From the NCBI GenBank assembly GCA_035236585.1, contig CP141132.1, forward strand, positions 47,247,880 through 47,311,879: a DNA stretch of 64,000 nucleotides. The letters are read 5' to 3'. The notes beneath the pieces were generated by a model. That model worked only from the letters and a program-made list of their open reading frames with translations, searched no databases and was not told the DNA's origin. The translations under genes and the position numbers were made by a program. Position 1 is the first letter of the stretch. Each line of letters starts with the position of its first letter. The DNA comes from Warburgia ugandensis (lineage: Eukaryota > Streptophyta > Magnoliopsida > Canellales > Canellaceae). This document shows positions 49,961-61,792 of this stretch, piece by piece.

Positions 49961-51429
49961 CTACATTTCTTCAATTAAGCGTTGATGGTGCTCAATGTCT
50001 GTTGGGTTGGCCCAAACCATGGGACAGAATAGAAAACTTGACAGAATTTTAGGGACAAAATAGGAAGTGCTGCAACATTTTGACCCCATCAAGCAGGTCC
50101 AAATCTTAAACATGCCTCTTCCTTTATATATTCCATACATGAATATGTTTCTTTCTATTCTTTCCAAGTCCTCTATTTATCAAATTTTTTCCAAAAAGGA
50201 CAACATGACTTTTTATCATAGTGCTTATCCTACTTATGCAAGTCAAAAGTAGAAAGGAGAGTGGAAAGCAAGAAGATAAGAGAGACAAATGTTAATGCAG
50301 CACCCTGAAATTTGACTGATGATCTGCAATTAAATAACAGTCTCAAACATAATGTCACGATCTTCAGTGAAAAAGATATCACAGAGATGATCAGCCAGAT
50401 TGTATGTGCATTTAAAGAGAGTCAGATACTCTGGTTTGAGGAAGAAGTGGGCAGAATAAATGAGTAGAATCTAGTGTGGTGCTCAATCCATCCATGTTTG
50501 ACATACTTAAGTTAAAAACTACTTATCTGCAAAAATCATTTATAAGCAAGAAAGAATACAAGAGTTTCTTAGGCATATGTACATCATACATTTTACATAC
50601 TTACACAACTTCATTCGTTCCCACCATCCCTGCAACAACATGACAGAGGGTAGAGTAATCCAAAAAGACATGAGAGTGAAGACAAACTGGGAAAAGAGGG
50701 AAAGAGTCTGGAATTAGAAACATGGAAGAAGGTCAACTGAGAAAAAAGCTGACCATACTAGAGATTCAGAGACTAATCTCTTGTGAAAGAGAAGTCTGAG
50801 AATACTGAGAACTTGAAGAAAAGATACTGATACTCATTCTCACATATCAGCAAACCCAGACTAATTAAAAAGCCAAGAACATTAGCAACTTTGAGAAAAT
50901 TTCCAATTTGAAATTTCCAATGGCAAATAGTCATAGGAGATAGGGATACTTTGAAGAATTCTCCTCCGTGAGACACATCAGGACCATGAAATGAAATAAA
51001 TGCTCGATTATTTGGCAACTCCTTACACCTTTAGGGGAAGTAATTTGTTACGGAGCTCTAGAGATTAGAACTAAAATTTGATTGGACAAATAGGCCACAC
51101 TAAAGTGAAAAGAGATGAGAGATGGGCATGGATTAGAATTCTCAGCTTTCCATAAACCACTAATCTATCATCTTTGCTTATGTAGGCATCAAATATACAG
51201 AAAGATAGAGACAGAAGTCTAGGATATAACCAGTGTCCAACCTCAAGTGAAACAACAAAGATCAAGATTCGAGGTGGTTTGACACCAGTGAACAAGAAAG
51301 AGAGACCCTAATTCACATTGGCAATTCACTACAAACTGAAAAATAAGCCCCCCCAAGGTCTCCAAGAGATGCTTTTGAAATGGTAATTTAATATAAAAAA
51401 AATTCCCAATTGTTAAAGGCTATTACAAA
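49961..51429. other. Intergenic; no recognisable gene
   Basis: Two minus-strand open stretches (50773-51018 and 51071-51295) have no motif I recognise and show no splice or start support. A poly-C run lies near 51348. I see nothing else definable. Confidence 0.4.
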
Positions 51430-51880
51430 TTTTGCAAGTACTAACAAGAGATAAACTCCCCTTCTATTGGATAGATGGCACCATCTACAAAGGGTATTGG
51501 ACCAGATGAGGATTGGACTTGGGGAGTCTCGCTCACATAGTCCCAAGGACAAAAGGAGGAAGGGATATCTTCCTTCGGCACAGAGTGCTTAGGCACGTTC
51601 TCTACCATCTAGCCTTGCCGACTCAGGCACCTTGAGGTACCATGGCCTTGTGAGGGGTGGCGAAGCGGAGAAGGTCGACGAGGTGACGGTTGAAAGCTAG
51701 TCCCATACCGCTTGGAGAGGGGAGCTGGGCTGGGTGATAAGGAGTGGGATCACTCCTCATAGTAAGAACGCGTTTTACCCTGGGAAGCCAGGGTGAGAAC
51801 AAAGCCGTGCGGGCCCCGGCCCAAAGCAGACAATATTCTTACTGTGGACCCCACTTGTGGGTGGGGTGTGTCAAGAATTG
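51430..51880. other. GC-rich hairpin-rich block, possibly retroelement-derived
   Basis: Much richer in GC than both flanks. Short perfect inverted repeats include GGAGTG/CACTCC (51741-51756), ACCCTGG/CCAGGGT (51777-51794) and a CCCCAC/GTGGGG-type pair near 51848-51869. No open frame. The style resembles LTR or TRIM sequences, but I find no matching ends. Confidence 0.45.
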
Positions 51881-52977
51881 ATATAGGCTATCCTTGTTTT
51901 AACCCTAAGATATAAAGCATACTGAGTATTGGACTACTAGTTAGACACTTTGAGCCTCATGGTAAGCCTTTTCTCTTAAAACTCATCTACCTTAACTTAG
52001 AAACCTAGTTAAATATCCATTACCTATCATTAAAAAATATGTAGAGATGGTAGAAAAAGTAGAAATGTGATAAAAGTCTAAGAAATGAAAAATATCAAAG
52101 TGTTACATAGAAAGGAAAAATATAAGGAATATAAGGAAAGTTAAAAGAGAATTATCTAAAAAGAAAAGTTGTGAATGAAGAGAAAGGAAAAATAGAAAAG
52201 ATATTCACTTTAGTTCACTTAAAACAAAAGTTATCAAATAATTGAAGACCTCTACTTAATTTAAAACCTTGAATCCTTTTTCCTTTTCTTTCAAAATAGC
52301 TCCCAAACCTAAGTTTCGTATCATCCAAAGTCCTATTGATCTTAAGGTAGAAGATATCCTTAATGAGGACATAAACATTATAGAATTAAAGTAAACTACT
52401 TCTTTTGGTCTTGGTAGTGGCATCCATTCTTAGGGATCATAGTCTTTTGTATCATCTATGCACATAAGCCTATGTGAACTATCAGTATCGTTGGATCCTA
52501 TCACATAGGGAGAGAATTTTATTTGGCCCTTGTCTGAGAGCTTCATTTCTAAGTGTATGTATACCAGTGAGAATTGAGGTCAAGACATTTTTCCAGAGGA
52601 GTATAAGCAATTCTATCTAGAAGTCTAGACTTATGTAGCATGTAGAGAAATTGCACTCTGGGATATAATTGTAATAAAATGGCTTTGGCATGTGGGCAAT
52701 TTATATAATTTTTATTTCATCTGTATTGGTTTGTTAAAGATAGTAGAGTATTAATGGATGGGAATTCTCTAAGAAAAAACTAAGGAACTTAGCCTTATTG
52801 AATTTTGTGGGTATATTCTCTACAAACCCTCATGAGGCTTAGCTCATCCACTAAGGGTAACTTAGAGGTTTAAGGTATTGTTGCATATACTAAATGCAAT
52901 AGTGACTACCTTCGAAAATGGCAGTCATTTGTGTTTTCATGATTTTTGCATATTTTGTTCAAGACTAGTAAAACGCT
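51881..52977 (+). other. Non-coding; probable 3' internal part of an Athila-like element
   Basis: AT-rich, no gene. It is assigned only because it directly precedes an Athila-type polypurine tract and LTR start at 52978. Confidence 0.35.
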
Positions 52978-53049
52978 AGTTGGGGGTGTGATAAATAATC
53001 AATGATCTAATTCATGCGCTATCATCATCACTCCATCCTATATCATCTA
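52978..53049 (+). repeat. Athila-like polypurine tract and truncated LTR start
   Basis: GTTGGGGGTG followed by TGATAA (52988) is the typical Athila junction between internal region and 3' LTR. Only about 60 bases of LTR remain before a copia LTR begins on the other strand. Confidence 0.55.
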
Positions 53050-53438
53050 TGATAACTTTCAAAGGAGAGAATAAGAAGAATTTTCATTAACTGGAAAAGA
53101 GGGGCTTAAGCCCTACTATAAGTAAGTAAGTAAGTACAAAATACAATGAAATAAAAAAAGACTTATATGTCCGCATATACAAATCAAGAATAAAGCAATG
53201 GACAAAAAGACCCCCTATCGCTATCTCTATTTGTATAAGGATAAGGATAAGGTAATTATACAGAATAAACATACAATACTTCACACTCCCCCTCAAACTT
53301 GAACAAATGAGAGGTCAAGAAGCGAGAGTTTGCCCACCAAGAATTCATGCCAAGCATGAGTGTGAGACATGGTGAAGAAATCTAGTGTGCGCTCGTGGTG
53401 GAGGGACTTAGAACTCCCTGGACTCACAATTGGGCTCT
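53050..53438 (-). mobile_element. Ty1/copia 3' end: pol tail, polypurine tract and LTR
   Basis: On the minus strand an open segment ends LVGKLSLLDLSFVQV, like the last residues of copia pol, followed by TTTGAGGGGGAG (the usual copia polypurine tract, 53286-53297) and the LTR start TGTGAAG at 53285. The LTR probably ends AGTTATCA at 53050 (about 236 bp). Upstream pol sequence is cut at about 53439 by an Athila-like LTR. Confidence 0.7.
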
Positions 53439-55590
53439 TTACAAAAGTCCAATTAAATGCATAAAAATTACTCAATTAGCAATACATGTATCATAGATTA
53501 TAGGTAGGAGCTTTTCAAAATTCATGACACATGCATTCTTGAGTTAATGATCCAAAAACCTATTGTTTTGCAAGTTCAGAAACTAATCTAGAGTATGTGA
53601 TCTATCATAATTTTCTAGATACTAAATAGTGTTTTTAATCTTTTATAGGTGTTTAAAGGATGATCCAATGGTCCAAATCACCTTAGATCATGATCGATGA
53701 TCTAGATCAACCTAGAGAGAGCGGGACTTGTTTCCTATGATTCCAAAGTTCAAGTGAAGGTCAAGATCATTCATGAGCAAGTAGATGAGTCCTAGAAGTA
53801 GTTGGAAGAATCCAAGGTGAGCATAAAAGGGCCATGAAAAATCCACCACCTTTGCATGAGATTTCAAGCCATGAAAGCCACTTGAGCTACATAAGCCAAC
53901 AAATTGAGGACTTGGAGAAGCTAAGCCATGAAGCCAAGATGCAAGCCAATGAAGCCAAAATGTCAAAAGCCATCAAAGGGAGCCATGAAAGCCATTTAAG
54001 CCACATCAACATGGGTCCACACATTTTTGAGGAAGAAAATGTGATTTGAATAGGAAAAATAGGAGAAAACTTGCACTCTATCAATAAAGAAGATATGCAT
54101 GCAAGGTGGACCAATCAGAGAAGAGACATCACCCTTAGACTCTCTTTTTCTCTCTCCCTCTCTTTCCCTCTCTTTCCCTCCAACTTTCCTTGTTTCTCTC
54201 ATCCTCTATCCCTCTCTCTATCACCTTCCATCATGAAACACTTAGGAAAGAGCTTCCCCGCAATTCCCTTGGATCTTCCCCTTCTAAGTTCCACCATCCT
54301 AGGGTCCAACTTGCCCACCTTCTTAATCTTCTATCCCTATCCTTATCTCATCTCATTATTCTACATTCTTATGCTCTATTTTCTTCTTCCTTAGGATTGC
54401 AATTAGTGAAGGAACTCCCTCTATATAAATGTTAAAAATCATGGAGAAGAGGAGGAGTTCTTGGTATGCATCTTTCTTAGTTTTCCAATGTCACGTTCAT
54501 AAGGAAATCCATGCCTCTTGCAAGGCTAATTTCCCATGCCTCCTTCAAGGGAGGTTCTTCATACCTATTTCCACCAAGCTCTCCATGCATCTTCCATAGC
54601 AGCCTTGCAATGCAATTTCCCTTGGGGTTCCACTCCTCTATCTTGGATCTCCACACCATTGTCAAAGCTAAGTTTCCATTCGCATTTTCTTTTCTTGTTG
54701 CTAAGCTTTGCTCCTTTGTTTCATGCACATAGTTCTTGGTGTTCTTCTTTGTTATTTGCTTCTATTTTGTGCTCTTATTCTCCTTGACCAAAGGCCATCT
54801 ATCTCTTATAGTGGCAACCAAGAGAGAGTAGCCTTTGAGTCATCTTTGATTTCTTTTAGTTGCTTGAGTTGTTTTGTTGTTTGTTCATTACTAGTTCCAT
54901 CATGTTTTACCTTATTGTCTTCTCTTAGAATTCTTTCCTATCTTTCATTCTCTTTTGGGTTCACACACATGGCCATTGTTGGATAGCATTAAATATGAGA
55001 TAGTAGTCAAGATTTATTGTTTATATGTTAAAGCATCACGAGTACCTTCTTGTAACTTTTTACATTCAATAAATAAAGTTTGAATACATCTAATTCCATG
55101 TGCACTGTTTTGATTCATGTTCCTTTAGTTTGCATTTCTTATTTTAGGTTACATGTTAGATCTCATTGCTTTAGTTTAGTTGCATCTTTGGATTAAAGCT
55201 TATTTTTAGGAAGTTTTTAAGTTTTAGTTTTAGAGAGTTCATTCTAGACTTAGTATTATTATGTTTCTTGCATATATTTAGTTTCTTAGTATTATTCATG
55301 TTTTTAGTTTAGATTTAGTCTCTTGTATTGAATGAATGTTAGTTTCTAGTTTTAGTTTTAGAAAGTATTTATTGTTAGAAAGTTTCCTTTAATATATGTT
55401 ATGATTTCATGCATGTTTTCAATTTCATTTCATTTAAATTCTTGGATTAATTACAACCTAATTTCCTTTAGCTAAGATAAATAGTCAAGATAAGGTCTAA
55501 TTGCATACAAATCTATGAGATTCCTCATGGGATCGATCTCACTCATGTACATCATAATGACTCATTGCACCATTTCGAGACTACCTTGTG
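53439..55590 (+). repeat. Athila-like LTR, subfamily A, longer copy
   Basis: Collinear with 27720-29402 from about its first bases (CAATTAGCAATACATG at 53474) to the block GATTCCTCATGGGATCGA near 55529. It includes about 470 bases deleted from the other copy. Its first 15 or so bases are altered and its right end is not sharp. No internal region is attached, so it may be a solo LTR. Frames at 54071-54986 are CT-rich chance frames. Confidence 0.68.
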
Positions 55591-56649
55591 AGGATGTGAT
55601 TGGGATCCCCCTTGGATATCAATAGGTACACAATTTAGTCAGACTGTTCGTGAGCATAGTTTGGATTCAACAGGATTTTTATTTTTGATGCTCCTAGAGA
55701 GCAAGATTAATGTGCAATAGATGAGCCTGGATTATGGTTGATAGATTAGTACTCATAATCATATTTGCAGACATGCCAATGAGAGTTAGAAATCTCTATA
55801 TGCATGAGAGTGTGTCAGATTTGTCAGATTGATATCATTACTTTGAATGATTTATAATGCATTGTGATTTTACTTGAATAGTCAAGTTAATATATTTATT
55901 CTTTATAAACAAAGAGATGTGTAGATGCATGAGTGTGATAAGGATGATATATGATGCGAAGCATGAATGGCTAATAAGAACTTAGTTGTGATTTTCTTGG
56001 ATGGAAATTATATTTCAAAATCATTTGAGTGCTTGTGTACTATTATGCTACAATTTTTGAGTTTGTAATTTTAGTTTTATGTACTCAACCTACCAAAAAT
56101 CCTACAGATCAGCATGAAAAGTTTAGGAATGAAGCTTAAGGAATTTTAGGAGCAAGAACATTAGCAGAAAAAGTGAGGTGTCAGCTATTTCAGAGGTTGC
56201 TTTCTTATTTGAGGTATTGATTATTGATGTAATAAAGTACAATATGCTAGACTTTATTTGGTAAACTTTTCATTTATGAATGGGTTGTGATTGACAAACT
56301 CTGGGAATGGATATTTCAAAATAAAATGGTGTGGTATGACACAAACATAACTCTTGTTTTGAAAAGGATAACGTTCGGGTATTTCTAAAAATTAATTTAT
56401 GGAAATTTTATTATTCACGATTGATTTTGAAAGGAATTCTCAAAATAAGGATGTCGACTTTTAAAATAAATTTATAATAATTAAATTATGTTTTTAAAGA
56501 CTTGGGCCATTAAAGGGTCCCCAAACATTAAAAAACTCAATTTCAATGGTTCTTTGATAACTAAAATGGAGTCCTTAAGAGATGGTTTGTGACTCTTAGA
56601 ACAATTATAGGAGGCATGTTGAGATGACCACTAGAGATTAACTTTCCTA
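55591..56649. other. Non-coding; unresolved
   Basis: AT-rich. The end near 56240-56480 faintly resembles gypsy LTR ends, but I cannot set borders. No gene seen. Confidence 0.35.
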
Positions 56650-57830
56650 TACTTTTTGATTGACTTTAACACTGGATGGTGAAGACGGCTGTGCTAACCA
56701 CTAGTAGACGTGCATTCTCCAACAAAAGCTTTGGATGTAGAAGACTAGATCTGATTCTAAGAGGGAACTTGATACCTTCTATCTTTAAGAGGATTGCTTA
56801 CTAGGATTTCCCACCATTATAAGTTCCTTTATAAGAAAATAAATGTGAGTAAAATCCATTTGATCAATTATTAGATGCACAAAATTGAGAAATAAAAATA
56901 AGTTTCTTTTTTATTTGTGGACCACACGAAAGATCTCTAAGTTGAAATGAATGAAAAGGAGATGAGAGTGTAGAAGATCCAATTTGGGATATTTTCAAAC
57001 CTACAATGTCCAATATTATAACCTCATTATGCATTGTGTAGTCAGAGTTGAGGGAGAGATTACTTAAGAATGAAGTAACATGTTGTGAGATAGAGTCTAG
57101 AAGCCATGGTGATTGATTAAATCAATGAGAGGTGTAATCAAATGCTTGATTTAAAGAAGTGGATGCTAAAGCAAGACACAAATTTGGACAAATTTTTGGC
57201 TATGTAATCCTACTTGTCACACATCTGACACCATACTAATCATTTCCTAGGATTGTAATTGTAATTTTTATTATTGTTCTTGTTGTTGTTGCTTCCACTG
57301 TAGTTGATATTGGAATTGAATGGCCCCTTATTATTGTTGTTTCTATCTTGTTTTTTGGAGTCATAGGGTCATGAACCATTAGATTTTTTACTAGCATTGG
57401 CAACAAGAACAAGAGGTTCATTTGTAGTCTCACTAGCAAGGTAGATATCATGATTTACAACATAGATATTTTCATAGGTGAGAATTTTAGATCTCATGTG
57501 AATAGAGGCTGAGAGTTCTTTGTATTTTGGATCTAGCCCTTTCATTAATTGTGCTATGAGACTTCTATTAAGAAAGTAAAACATTGTGCATGGTTTTGCT
57601 AGATTTAGTGATGGTGGTAGCTAGATAGGGATAAGATTCATTAAAGAAATTCATTATGTTGTAACCATGAGAACTTAATGCCATTGTTGTTGCTATATTG
57701 GGTAATTTGAACTAGTTAATTTGATGGGAAGTTGGGCCGATGCATTGAGGGAAATGATTTTTCACTTGCCATTAAGGTTTGGATTAGGAATGTTCATGGT
57801 GCAAGATGAAAAAGTATAAGACAAAGCCAT
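56650..57830 (-). pseudogene. Ty1/copia gag-protease relic
   Basis: On the minus strand a start at about 57829 gives MALSYTFSS, then SASAQLPIKLTSSNYP (with an N before it), and the UBN2-type gag core LIAQLMKGLDPKYKELSASI (57369-57584), followed by an Asn-rich run and a zinc-knuckle remnant (CQMCDK) near 57230. Protease remnants follow: SQHVTSFLSNLSLNSDY and EVIILDIVGLKIS (about 56985-57100), in which the DSGAS-type active site is decayed, then KKLIFISQFC (about 56895). Pol beyond this is lost. Confidence 0.8.
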
Positions 57831-57879
57831 TGTTGTTGAAAAGAAAGGAAAAGGATCTAATGCTTACGGGAGTTGATAT

Positions 57880-57891
57880 GCTTTGATACCA
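57880..57891 (-). other. Primer-binding site of the copia relic
   Basis: The minus strand reads TGGTATCAAAGC between the LTR and gag. Confidence 0.8.
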
Positions 57892-57896
57892 TAAAA

Positions 57897-58086
57897 TGAT
57901 AAGAAAAGGCATTGTATTAAATTGTATATTTGTTGTCACATACACAAGCACACAATTTATATATCCTTGATCAAAGGTAAGATAAGAACAATTCTATTTA
58001 CACTTAGTAAGTATATCCACTAAGTAGACGAGAAGATAAGTCAACTAGGTGATTGATATTTGAGTTTATCCAGAGAAGTTGACACA
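57897..58086 (-). repeat. Short copia LTR (5')
   Basis: On the minus strand it probably runs TGTGTCAACTTC to CTTATCA, about 190 bp, with a TATA-like ATATATAAATTG inside. The outer end is uncertain. It does not resemble the LTR at 53050-53285, so the two copia pieces are likely different elements. Confidence 0.5.
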
Positions 58087-59024
58087 ATTTCTCCTTGATC
58101 TCCAATACTAAAGACTTTTGATTTCAAAAATCAAAAGCTTCCAATTTCATAAATCAGATTTTTTGCAATAAAATGAATAGTGCATTGAAGAGATTGTGTT
58201 TTTCCAAATTGATGTCATATTGTAGAGAGACCTTCCCTCCATTCTTTCTCATTGTAGTTTAGCCTAATGTCTTATTCGCCCTACTTCCTTTCCCCAAACC
58301 CACACAAGTCATGATATGGACAAAAATTTATTTGTGTTCATTTCTCTTTGATTAATGTTTTCTAGTATCAATTTTAGTTTCAAAAGTTTTCTTGCTTTGA
58401 CCATATCAATGGCTATGGAGAAAACAACTTTGGATAGAAAAGAGAGAAAAAGAAAATTTGCATAATTCTACAACTATTGTCTCTGTCCTTCAATTAATGG
58501 CATTATGTGTCTCCTTTTTCTTTTATAACATTACTTGGTAAACCTATAATTTCAATTCACAATCTGAGGCATCACTCCAATTAACTACTCAAAACTAGTA
58601 ATGAACACCTATTGCGATATACCTTAGCCAGCCTCATAAACCATTGACAATGTAAAGCACAAGTTAGACCTCATGCCGTGAAAATCTTATCAATTAGATA
58701 ATCCTAGCATATGCTACTTTTAGTGGACAAATAGATGTTGCAATTATTTGCCATGCATTTTACAACTCTAGAGTAGTAGACATGATCATTGAATGAATGA
58801 GATTTTCAAGGCATGAGTTATCTAAATTACACTTAACATTGTGAATCGTATGGACCTCTCTCAAATTCTAACCTTCTATACTATATGCAAACTACGGAAA
58901 GCTTTGCTCGCTAGAAATTCTATAGAGAGAGAGAGAGAGGAAAGATACAATAATTTTTTAACTAATTTGAATAGTTTATGGTCACATATCTACAATTATA
59001 ATCAAAGAAGGGTATATTAGTTTT
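58087..59024. other. Intergenic; no gene seen
   Basis: AT-rich with only a short (GA)n run at about 58924-58940. Confidence 0.5.
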
Positions 59025-60178
59025 TAAAAAAGAAAAGTTTACTACCCTTAACTATCATTTTGTTACACTTCAGTCCATAACTTTTGATTTTTGTAGATTA
59101 GTCCCTGAATTATTGAATTTTTTTTACTCTAAGTCCTATTCAATGTTCATCAATGTGCCTCAATGGATGTAGATGGAAGTCTTTAGTGGGCCCATAACCC
59201 ATATTATAATATTTTTTAAAATAAATTTTTATAGGATTTGTCTAGGGTTTAAAGTGAAAAAATAATAGTTAGGGACGAAAGTTGTTTGTTGATAGTTATG
59301 TGTCTTGTTGAGAAGATGACAGGCATGAATTCCAATGATCGTTTTGTAGCAAGAATCTTAACCCATTTCTCACAAAGTCTTTCTCAAATATAAGTGGTTT
59401 ATAAATAGAATAAGCTAGAACTTATGTCTAAATTTATTTTCTAAAAAAATAAAAGAAGCATAAAATCAAGGTTTTCAAGATTGTCAGCCATGAAAACTAA
59501 CAACCTTTTCTCGACAAAGCTTCAAATGCATTCATCACTAAAAAACATCAAAATCTGAAGGATTTGTAGATCAGTCCCTTTGGATTCTAGATTTGAAAAC
59601 CATTTCCAGAACTCTAAGGAAAAGGGCATCATATGGAGATTTTAAATCTCACTAGAAAAAAACTTAATTATCATGTCATGAGAGATTTGAAGTTATTTCT
59701 TACTGGAAATAACCCTGCTTTAATGGTTTGTATATTAGGGCTTCAGAGATTCTAGATATCAAAACTAAAAATTTAAAACTCCAACAAAAGGAACATTATA
59801 TGGGGTTTTAAATCTTGCCTGCAAAAAGATTTGATCATCTTCTTGGATGAGATACAAAACTAAATGTGAACAACACTTTAGTTCCAAAACTATTATTTTT
59901 TCACTTTGGTCTTTGGCGAACAACACTTTAGTTTCGAAACTATTATTTTTTCATTTTGGTCTTTGGACAAATCTTGTAAAAGTTTATTTCAAAACATTAT
60001 AATATATGTTGTAAAGCCTACTTTAGATGTTTGCTAACACTTGCAGATGGATGTTGGATTGAAGGATTTACAATGAAAAATTTTCTAATAGCTTTGGGAT
60101 TAAACTGAAAAATAAAAATTTAGAGATTAAAGTGTAACAAAATAATAGTTAAGAGCGATAAACTAGACTTTTTTCCTT
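59025..60178. mobile_element. Non-autonomous DNA transposon with long inverted ends
   Basis: The left arm (59025 to about 59290) and the reverse complement of the right arm (about 59880 to 60178) align along their length. Shared blocks are TTTTGTTACACTT (left 59069-59081; inverted in the right arm) and, near the inner ends, TTTGTCTAGGG/TTTGTCCAAAG followed by GTGAAAAAATAATAGTT. No open frame is present, so it cannot move alone. Long similar arms suggest a Mutator-like or related MITE, but I could not find a clear target duplication and exact ends are uncertain. Confidence 0.65.
59868..59967. repeat. 50-bp tandem duplication
   Basis: Two adjacent units starting GAACAACACTTTAGTT and ending GGTCTTTGG, with few differences. 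They lie at the inner edge of the right arm of the transposon. Confidence 0.9.
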
Positions 60179-60339
60179 ATTTTGTATTCAAATTTTTTCA
60201 CGAGCGAGGCTTGTGCTTAGAATTTTTTATTATGTTAAAAAATTAGGAAGCAAACTATCAACTGACTTATTATCCTAATTCTAAAATTTACTTGAAATCT
60301 CTTTAGAAGGAAAAATACCACTTTGAACCTCAAACTAAG

Positions 60340-61314
60340 CGCCGCGAGGAAAGGCACCACTTTTAGCCGAGACAAGAGTTTCACATCAGGTGAGGTGCCG
60401 TGGAGGCGGAACGTGGGCGATTGCTTAAGATTGGGAAGAAGCCGGATGGTTCATTGAAATTTTGTTCGAAGCACACCCATTGCAACCGTACCAACGAATA
60501 TTTTACCTCATCCCTGCCCCCACCCTCCCTAAGAGCGGCATGCCTTTCCACGAGGAACAGGAAAGCAGAAGGGGATGGGCATTTTAGTCATTAAGCAACA
60601 TCAGAGTTTTTGGTGCGTGTAGCAAAAGAAATGGCGTTAGGGGATCGGGAGAACGCAACGTGAAGGGCAATTTGCATTTTGTTTTTGTGAGCCGAACATT
60701 TTCCTTGTTGTGCTTTTCAGATCCGCCAATTGTTTTCTTCCTCATTTCGTTTCTGCAGAAGAGCTGCCTGCTGCTGGCGACAGCCTATTTGACATTGATA
60801 CTAAGATTTCTGTCGTGAATTCGTGATATCAGGTACAGAATTAATGCATTTCTTTTCATCTGTACCAAGATATTTTTGGGTTTCTTCTTCAAATTACAAG
60901 GTCCTTTTTCTACTGAATTCCTGACTTTTGATCGTATGTAGATTTATTTGTTTCTTTAGATGGAGCTAGGGAAGAAATGGTTGGATTTGAATAAAAACGT
61001 AAGAAATTGGGAGCATTGGTGATTGGAAGATTCGGCGGGCGTTCTGTGAAATGTTAGGGTTTTCTCTTTTTCTTATGGCTCTACAAATTCCCAGGAACGC
61101 AGTGATTTCGATTGGCTGTTTGAGTTTGAAGAATTAGAGAAGGAAAATCGTCAAAACTTGTAGAATTTGGAATTCATATGTATCCGGAAGTTTCTTCTGC
61201 TTCTTTTGGCGAAATATTTAGAAACGAAACTACGGCAGACGTTTGAATTCTGTGGGATTCAATTGAGTGAGCCTGGAAACAGAAGAAAATTTTCATTTTT
61301 GAAGGGCAAAAGTC
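60340..61314 (+). promoter_or_regulatory. SYS1: SYS1 promoter and 5' untranslated region
   Basis: From about 60340 the sequence becomes richer in GC than the repeats to the left, then runs without a supported frame to the SYS1 start. A leader intron is plausible: donor CAG/GTACAG at 60833 and acceptor TTTCTTTAG at 60959 (127 bp). Another donor-like GTAAGA lies near 60999. Upstream ATGs exist. No clear TATA box. The open frame at 60400-60594 looks like chance. Confidence 0.5.
60833..60959 (+). other. SYS1: Candidate 5' UTR intron of SYS1
   Basis: A GTACAG donor after CAG and a pyrimidine-rich TTTGTTTCTTTAG acceptor; the interval is T-rich like plant introns. Predicted from signals only. Confidence 0.4.
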
Positions 61315-61538
61315 ATGTTCTATGGGGCGATTGTATGGGATCCTTGGCTTATTGTCGCCCAGATTGTTTGTCTTCAATGTTTGTACTATCTTACTCTTGG
61401 GTTATTTCTCTCAATTCTTGTTGGGTCTCGTGTTTCTCGGATGAGCCTCATATATTTCTTTGATTACTCAACTGTCACTGTTTCGACAATCACTGGCTGG
61501 TGCACTATTTCTGCGTGTCTATTCAGTGCTGTAGCCGG
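61315..61538 (+). CDS. SYS1: SYS1 Golgi membrane protein, first coding exon
   Basis: It encodes MFYGAIVWDPWLIVAQIV and on to YFFDYSTVTVSTITGW and SACLFSAVAG, clearly the first half of plant SYS1 homologues. SYS1 is a small four-span Golgi membrane protein that, in yeast and animals, anchors the Arl3/ARFRP1 GTPase for trafficking at the trans-Golgi. Membrane spans lie at about residues 11-37 and from 57 onward. The start is chosen because homologues begin MFYGA. The exon ends with GG at 61538 before GTAAGATC. Splicing there avoids the TAA at 61540 and leaves a phase-2 junction that continues the glycine seen in homologues. The remaining exons, encoding the second half, are not in this window. 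Confidence 0.92.
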
Positions 61539-61776
61539 GTAAGATCACCATTCACTTTCTTTTTCTGAATTTTGGAGATACATTTCTTGTTCAAATGACC
61601 TTGGTCTGTGTTTGATTTTCTGTTCAACTTACCAGGAACTTTTAGTTAGTTATAATGAGCCATGGGAGGTGGATTGATACTCTTGTTCTCTTCCATACTT
61701 TATTATCTAAAGATTCTAAACTAGTATGGTTCCTCAGATACACTCATTCATGGATATGCAAATATTTATATATGAT

Positions 61777-61792
61777 ACATATGTTATCATAA
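61777..61792. repeat. Left SINE target duplication (16 bp)
   Basis: ACATATGTTATCATAA, repeated exactly at 61977-61992. Confidence 0.92.

Noticed and set aside
50773..51295. Two minus-strand frames considered as a small gene
   Set aside because: No homologue, membrane pattern or splice signal I trust.
51721..51840. A 5S rRNA-like (Cassandra TRIM) segment
   Set aside because: Some words such as GGGAGCTGGGC and CTGGGAAG recall 5S DNA, but the internal promoter boxes and order are absent.
60400..60594. A 64-residue frame upstream of SYS1
   Set aside because: No recognisable domain; lies in the probable promoter, with no splice or start support.
61167..61463. A 98-residue frame overlapping SYS1 exon 1
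   Set aside because: Different frame from the conserved SYS1 reading; a shadow.
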